From NCBI GenBank assembly GCA_000320545.1, contig ADNK01001981.1:1-40000 (forward strand): 40,000 bases of DNA, in the 5' to 3' direction. The notes under the pieces are model-generated. The model was not told the DNA's origin. It worked only from the letters and a program-made list of their open reading frames with translations, and did not search any database. A program made the position numbers and the translations under genes. This document shows positions 33,983 to 40,000 of the stretch, piece by piece. Source of the stretch: Bigelowiella natans CCMP2755 (taxonomy: Eukaryota; Cercozoa; Chlorarachniophyceae). Every line of letters starts with the position of its first letter. The first letter of the stretch is position 1.

Positions 33983-34086
33983 TAGACACAGTGTACACTG
34001 CACACATAATACACGCAATGTGCACATTCTAAACTTTGTCTAATGATAGACAGTGTACACTGCACATGCAATGTGTGTACAATGCA
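33983..34086. repeat. Imperfect direct repeat around GTGTACACTGCACA
   Basis: AGACACAGTGTACACTGCAC (from 33983) and ATAGACAGTGTACACTGCAC (from 34047) are about 64 bp apart. Each is followed by a GCAATGTG motif. GTGTACAC is itself a palindrome. Confidence 0.7.
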
Positions 34087-34260
34087 TGTATGTTATACAC
34101 TTTGAAGCACGTGCGAACAGAACTGCCAAATGGCACAGCGACAAGGTTGCAGGGCTAGAGGGGCTTTGCAGCTATGACCAATGTGTGAGTCATCGCATTG
34201 TCGTGTTGCTGCTGTGAACAGGCATGTGCACATGTGCCTAGTTGTCGCAACGCCAATGTG

Positions 34261-34806
34261 GACATGACTAGCTAGCTAGATGAAGATAGTACACAACTCC
34301 GCCCACGCTCCAACGTACATGCTCGAAGAGCAGAGCAGCCATCCATGCAACAATGAGCAGTGTTGGAATGGCTACTACGAGCAGCTAGCGCGTTCTAGCG
34401 TTGCGCACACAATCATTTGAGAAACTGGACAAACAAAGAAACAAAGCTGCATCGAACGCAGCAATCTGCAATGCCAACATGATTGATGAGCGAGCTCTGG
34501 AGCCAAAAAATGAGCACAATGCTAGAATGCAAGCCATCTGTGCAACACCACTCTAGCACTGACACAGCTAGAGAGCTCTCACTAGCTCAGCGAGCTCTGA
34601 ACCAGAGAAACTCCAGTCACTTGGACCCCCAGCACACCAGCCACAATGAACACTCCAGCACTTGCTGATTAGATCGTTGGTTTGCACTGTCACACCTCGA
34701 CTAGTCGACTCTTTAGTGCTGCTAGACTGGCTAGCTGGCAAGGTTGTGCTAGACATGCTAGCATGCTCTAGATGCTGGCACGCTAGCACGCTAGCTAGCT
34801 AGCATG
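34261..34806. repeat. CTAG-rich block A, upstream of sulfotransferase gene
   Basis: About 20 CTAG tetranucleotides in 546 bp (about 2 expected by chance), many as GCTAGC, plus several GAGCTC. The densest part is the GCTAGCTAGCTAGC run at about 34788-34803. Non-coding. Confidence 0.75.
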
Positions 34807-35077
34807 CACGTGTGCGCGTGCGTTGAACTGACTGGCGATGAACGAACGATGAGGCAGGGACGTGCCAGCACAGTTCGCTCAAGAGACATGGAGTCTCATG
34901 GACATCGCACCACTGCGTTTCCGATCGATAACGGAACCAGGGAAGGGGGGAGAGGGGGACAAACGGCACGTCTCTTCTGCCACGCTGGCACGCACCGTTC
35001 CTTTGTTCTCTTTTCCAGTCTTGTGCTGAACTTCCACCCTCACTTTTCTCTGATTGTGCGCACCAGCGCACACGTGT

Positions 35078-35095
35078 CTGTCTGTGTCTGTGTCT

Positions 35096-35138
<43 letters not shown>

Positions 35139-35143
35139 CGCGC
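35078..35143. repeat. (TG)n and (CG)n microsatellite
   Basis: TGTC/TG repeats are followed by about 6 CG units. Both are alternating purine-pyrimidine DNA with Z-DNA potential. Confidence 0.88.
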
Positions 35144-35737
35144 AAACACGTTCATGCCAGCATGGCACGTCTGATTGCGCAGCAACATGCCAGCATGACC
35201 CAACTAGCCAACCTGTTCAGCCATGCACACTCCACGTGCATCTTGGGATCATGAATGGCTCGTGTCTGAGGTTTTTTGGCACGTGCAGACAACAGGCGTG
35301 ACACAAGCATGCAAGCGCTGCAGCCACTCCAGCACTGCTTTGCACAGCTGCATTGGAGTGACCATTGAAAAGATTCAATCACTTCATCACGTCTGTCTCG
35401 TGCAGCTGTGCGGCTCGATTTGGATGGTTGAACGGGATCGAAGCTGGCGAAGGGAGGCAATTTCAGACAAATCTGGAAATCTGTGCCTCATGCGCCATCT
35501 TTGTGTTTGCATCAATTTGTCCATCTTTGACAAAACACAATTCAGGCCGATGATAAATCCAATCCCGGGATTGCAACATGGAATGCCGGGCATAATGCTC
35601 ATTATTGTCGGAGATTGTTGTTGTAGAACCATTTCGATCAGCAGCACAAACCTTTGATTCATCTTCTGCTTCCTGCACTGCGCTCGCATGCATGCATCTT
35701 CGATATTCTTTTAATTGATGACTTAAACTTCAAAATC

Positions 35738-37402
35738 ATGCCCACCCCTTTCTTCGTCATATTTTTGGCTTCTGTTTTTGTCATGCCCTGCACCGCTTTG
35801 TGGAAGCACTATGATGGCCACTCCCTAGACAAGAGGCTCAACGTACAAGATGTTCAGAAATTCATTCTCCTCGCGACTCCGAGGAGTGGCTCATCGTGGA
35901 TGAGTAATGATTTCTCTGATTCTGTTTCGATGTGTTTAAAGTCCTAGTCCTATTTTAGGCCAAATGCTAGAAGGAACAGACCATATTGCTTATCATTACA
36001 ATGAATGCTTCCAGTAATGAATACACACATATGAACCCCATGTCGAAACATAATGATTTTCACGTTTTCAAATCCGTTTTGAGATGCTAACCAGCAACGT
36101 ATGCTCATTACGTATAGCTCAGAACATTCAATGAACCATTGCTTCTCTGAATGGGCGAGTCCCCAGAAGAAAGATACAAAGTCACAAAATCTACCTCAAC
36201 AATTGGATCTGCTTTTTGCCCCACCAACTGAGTCTGATGTGGTAGATAAAGATGAAGACATTAATTCGAGAAGTTGATTTAATTCTAGTATGCTTATATA
36301 GACGCATGTTGGGTTCAAATGGATGGCAAATCAACATTTTGAGAATAAATCCCAAGTACTAGAAGCGTTAGATTACATCGAAATGAACCAAGTTAAAGTC
36401 GTGGCATTAGGTAAGTATTATCTCACGGATCGCTACATACGGTTTCTCCTAAAATGTGATTCTACGAACAGATCGAAGTAATCTACTTCGAAAGTGTTAT
36501 TCGCGTTATGATATGAGAGTAAGAGAGAGGATTGGACAGCATATCTTCGACAAGACCGATGTAAGTGAAGCTGTAACAGATAAAAAGAAGCTGGTTGCCA
36601 ACTGTAGCCAAATCCACCTGCTATCAAAACAGATAATGCAATTCTAATGTAGGAAAGCAATCGTAAAGTTCCCCAGAGCCATACGATTCCTGAAAGTTGG
36701 ATGGATGGATGTCTGAAAAGGTAAGATTCAGTTTGTGGTTTGTGCAGAAAGGGCTGGAGAAGAAAACAAAAATTCAAATCAAATTAAAATATTAAAACCA
36801 GTTCTTATCTTTTTGATTAGGACTAAAATGAATGCTGCAACCTTCAACGAAATTATAGACACTGCAAAGGATGTTATAGTTATCACATACTCGGTATACC
36901 TTTAGCTTTTACGTTCAACTATCTTGCGTATAATGAAAAACTTCGAACATACAGTGTACCCTAAAGTAATAAGTAATAAGAAAATGATAAATCCTATTTC
37001 GGTCAAACGGCTAAATTAAGCGAAATCAACTCATTAGAATGTTTTGGAAATAAAATGTCAAGGATCTGTACACGGACCCAAATCGAGTTCTTCGAAAGGT
37101 TGGAAAATTTCTCGGTCTTCAGGAAATTGCACAGGCATCAGAACTTCGAAAGTCACACTCAGGTGTAGCTACATGCAGGCAGCAATTTTCATTAGATTTT
37201 ACGAGATATATGAGATTATTCTTGTGTACTTAATCTAATTATTGTTATCTACAAAATTTGGTGTATATTCATCAACGATGATCCAGGATCCATGCATGAC
37301 CTTGTAAAAAATTGGGGAGAATTACGGAAGCATCTTTTGGAAGGTCCACATGCAGACCAGATAGAGGAATGGGAAGCAGAGGAGTGCAGGCAGATACATT
37401 AA
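35738..37402 (+). CDS. PAPS-dependent sulfotransferase, 299 aa (9 exons)
   Basis: Exons: 35738-35903, 35959-36013, 36118-36241, 36302-36410, 36472-36560, 36653-36720, 36821-36893, 37063-37162, 37287-37402. All introns are GT-AG, phases agree, and the total is 900 nt with the stop. The N terminus has a hydrophobic stretch (FFVIFLASVFVM), a signal peptide or type II anchor, so it probably works in the secretory pathway. Residues 42-54 (FILLATPRSGSSW) form the 5'-phosphosulfate loop. VVALDRSNLLRKCYSR (148-163) fits the 3'-phosphate site (R..N...S). ITYSDLYTDPNRVLRKVGKFLGL (from 225) matches the family's later conserved stretch. The enzyme moves sulfate from PAPS to a carbohydrate or similar acceptor, and the substrate cannot be told. 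It resembles the Stf0/NodH-like or carbohydrate sulfotransferase type more than the cytosolic type. The exons are unusually small (55-166 nt), and the introns run from 55 to 169 nt. Confidence 0.85.
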
Positions 37403-38528
37403 CTATGAACTTTTGAATAACGCTCGATATATGTACCGTCTATACGTCCCCCTTCTAGCTTTGTAGTGTTTGGAATTATCAACCTTTCTCTCGGTGATAT
37501 GATTGATTGTATGACACTATATGCAATCAATGTGCAATTATTATGCAACAATTAGCAAAACAAAAAGCAGTGTTCAACAAAGATTCTTAAAATAGCATGA
37601 TTTCACGACTCGACTATCAAAATCTATTGATCACTCAATGAATTCGCACATAATTCTTTTGCGTTGTCATCATTACAATGGTTCAGTCTAGCCACTTTGC
37701 ACTCATTAACAAGTCTAACATTTCAAGTACTGAAGTGCTATACTTGCGTCTAGCTCCATTGGTGAGCGTCAATCGAGACGCGCTAGCGAGTTCTGCATCC
37801 ATCTAGCCATGCTGCACCACTAGATTAGTGCGCACTCTAGCACTGCCAGCTAGCCAGACTGTCTAGCTGTGCATGCATGCTAGCACAGCATGGCCACTAC
37901 AGACTACGACGATCTAGCGATGCTAGGATGCTAGCTAGCTAGGATGGCTAGATCGCCACTTAGCTAGCTTAGCCTCTACTACTAGACTACACTAGTACAG
38001 CTAGCTAGCTCTAGAGCTAGCAAGCTGGCAGCCAACCAAGCTAGCAAGCTAGCGTGCACTACTCTAGTACTAGCAATCTATCAATGCTAGAATGGAACAC
38101 TACTAGACTAGCTAGCTAGCGCAGTCTGGCTTTCATGGCTTTCTCTAGTTCTAGCCTTACAAGCTTGCTAGCTAGCTAGCTCTGAGCTAGCTGAGCTTCT
38201 AGGCTTGTCTAGCTAGCTAGCTAGCTAGTTCTAGAGTTGCGTTCCAAAGTCATCTAGTTGTGTGCTGTGCTGGCTGATCATGCTAGCACGCAAGCTAGCT
38301 AGCGGGCTCTAGAGCTCTAGAGCTAGAAGTGTGCATATCTAAATATCACTAGATTGACGTTGCAACAATGATAATCGCACAAGAGTTACGAATGGCATGA
38401 TTCAAGTTTGATTAATTTGTCATCACGCTCGTCATGTAGATAGATTAAGGTTGAATATCGATATGCATTCTTATTCTGTCTTGCTGTATGTTTACAAAAT
38501 TAAACAGAAGACTTTGTGCGGGCTGTGT
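37403..38528. other. Intergenic; CTAG-rich block, no gene seen
   Basis: 3' flank of the sulfotransferase gene, then CTAG-rich block B, then AT-rich DNA up to the modelled stop of the right-edge gene on the other strand. Confidence 0.5.
37749..38353. repeat. CTAG-rich block B, downstream of sulfotransferase gene
   Basis: By hand count about 51 CTAG tetranucleotides in about 605 bp (about 2.4 expected by chance). They occur as GCTAGC, TCTAGA and runs of (GCTA)n, notably about 38166-38181 and 38209-38229. The edges are sharp against AT-rich flanks. It is non-coding and highly self-complementary. Confidence 0.85.
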
Positions 38529-39591
38529 TCAAGAGATCAAATATCCCTAAAAATGATACACAAATTACAATTAGACTCATCACAACAAGACATACATGAT
38601 ATGATACATCAAAACCAAAATGTTCAAGCAGGAAATATACAATACCATCCTTTCGACATGAAACCCCTCGCTCGTCCCTCCCTCGAAAAATCCGGTTTTC
38701 CAGAATTAAGATTATCTGAATAATTACCTCTCCTTTAAGTGCGTCTACTACTTTATCTTGCTCTTCTTTTGGCATGTCAGGATGCGTTTTCACATCAATT
38801 ATTCGAACGAAAACCTACGGAATAAGAGAAAATATTCAACGCATAGAGTGATCCTTGTGAATAAGTACACTTAGAGGAAATTATCATTCTAACAGACGCC
38901 ATGCACAAGAAATGGATTTTCCAACATGCGTGTATTTCTAACTTGTTGACTCAAAATGACTATGGTAAAACGAATGTCAGAAATTTACCGCTTTGAGATC
39001 AGACATCTGCTTATCAAACGATAACCGAAGGGACCAATGGCACTCAAAATGCTGCGTCACATTCCATCCCATCCCACATATAGTATTGAAAGTGAGCGAG
39101 CGAGGACATCGAGAATAAACATGGAGAACAGACATCATCGAGACTACGATCAACGATATGACGACGACGAGAATTATGTGATACTACATACGGCAGATAG
39201 ATGAGACAAAGGTGAGCTGATAGTGAGAAGTTTTCTAAAAAGTATGCATGCACGTACTTACTACTTTAAGGAAACAACTGGGCTGTAATAGAACATCATC
39301 GCAGCAGTTGCAACCAATCTAGCCACTACCTACCTACCTACCTATCTACCTACGTATTTATGTATATACGTAGAACTGCAACCAGTAGTACTTACTAATT
39401 CATTCACCATCTTCCGTATGGACCCTACTACCACTACTACAATCTACGTACTACATACAACGTATAGTGCTACTACCAAGCACCATCACCTTAGGGTCAT
39501 CTGGACTGTGAAGGGACTGCTCAATGCGTTTATGGACTATATATATTGCCTCGCCTATGTGTATCTGTATTTTCCACCTACAAGCAACCAG

Positions 39592-39629
<38 letters not shown>

Positions 39630-39890
39630 GATTATCACATCAAAATATTGTAGTCGATGATTATTAATTCCACATTGTTCACAAATTTACTGACCCTTCT
39701 GGCCGATTAACATCCTTGAAGTTTTGCCCCAATGGCTTAAACACTGGGTAACAACAATAGGAGATCGATTGACCGACGAAAGAAAAGTACAATCATCATG
39801 AATCAACACATTCATACATACACTTATTGTTAAAATGTAGTAACCAGATTCTGCCAATTTGACCATCGCAGGGACTAGCATAGATTGATG
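38529..39890 (-). CDS. Unrecognised multi-exon protein, 5' end beyond the window
   Basis: Minus-strand exons 39890-39845, 39743-39695, 39577-39477, 39424-39396, 39282-39262, 39051-38989, 38814-38728 and 38546-38529 join in phase (414 nt, 137 codons plus stop). All introns are GT-AG, and one exon has only 21 nt. The protein reads as soluble and mixed in charge, with segments such as KPLGQNFKDVNRPEGWKI, SLHSPDDPKVMVLGGSIRK and THPDMPKEEQDKVVDALKGE. I do not recognise a family. The last exon (ending YLIS) is weaker: reading through the donor at 38727 gives a longer tail to about 38500. The start lies upstream of 39890, probably past the right edge. Confidence 0.62.
39595..39624. repeat. (TA)n microsatellite in intron
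   Basis: About 14 TA units in the intron between the exons at 39577 and 39695 of the right-edge gene. Confidence 0.9.
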
Positions 39891-40000
39891 CTGATGTGTT
39901 TCACGACGAAAATTGAAAAGAATCCAACGATGATGAGGAATGCTTATTATGGGGACATGTTTGAGCAACGAGTAAATACATAGTGCAATCCAGGACGTAC

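Larger units (their letters stand above)
33919..35737. other. Intergenic, repeat-rich; no supported gene
   Basis: In order it holds a tandem imperfect repeat (33983-34086), a CTAG-rich block (34261-34806), and a stretch with (TG)n and (CG)n (35083-35143). TGCA-rich DNA continues to the sulfotransferase promoter. ORFs at 34.8-35.7 kb on both strands show no domain. The sulfotransferase promoter must lie in the last few hundred bases. Confidence 0.5.

Noticed and set aside
34804-35689. ORFs on both strands between the CTAG-rich block A and the sulfotransferase gene
   Set aside because: No domain, overlapping frames, and dinucleotide repeats inside (HTHTHT, VCVCVC).

Overview
This is eukaryotic nuclear DNA. 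It carries spliceosomal GT-AG introns, two Ty1/copia retrotransposons, remnants of a DNA transposon and a non-LTR element, and many microsatellites. The host genes have short introns (about 42 to 600 bp) with (TAG)n, (CT)n and (GAT)n repeats, and proteins rich in poly-D/E/S/Q. That looks like a protist or alga (a diatom-like stramenopile would fit), but the species cannot be fixed from the sequence.

Left part (1-19.2 kb) is repeat-derived. A frame-broken DNA transposase with a DUF4218-like region lies at about 1.0-2.4 kb. From 2664 to 18234 is copia element 1 (minus strand, about 7.78 kb of its own DNA), flanked by the 5-bp target duplication AGGTG. A second copy, element 2 (10152-17942, 7791 bp), sits inside the 5' LTR of element 1 with its own 5-bp duplication ACTGG. 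Every LTR is 372 bp, and the two halves of the split LTR add up to exactly 372. Element 1 keeps one open gag-pol of about 1624 codons. Element 2 has an 8-bp frameshift and a changed RT box (CADD for YVDD). Differences between copies are mostly CA-to-TG swaps, the mark of an ancestral CpG decaying to TpG in one copy and CpA in the other. Part of element 2 has a further CA/TG-to-TA wave. A non-LTR reverse transcriptase remnant follows at 18.9-19.2 kb.

Right part (19.3-40 kb) holds host genes whose exon models I built by hand from splice sites and phase. They are: a probable zinc-binding protein of unknown function (plus, 19359-21893, 12 exons); a 204-aa coiled-coil protein (minus, 23093-23918, 4 exons); an EDC4/Ge-1/VARICOSE homologue, the mRNA-decapping scaffold (plus, 24863-33918, 20 exons, 1572 aa), divergent from the coiled-coil gene; a 299-aa PAPS-dependent sulfotransferase (plus, 35738-37402, 9 exons); and an unrecognised multi-exon gene running off the right edge (minus, 38529-39890 and beyond). 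Two blocks extremely rich in CTAG flank the sulfotransferase gene. I see no operon-like or defence-system logic. The unusual content is the nested copia pair with its mutational record, and the CTAG-rich blocks.
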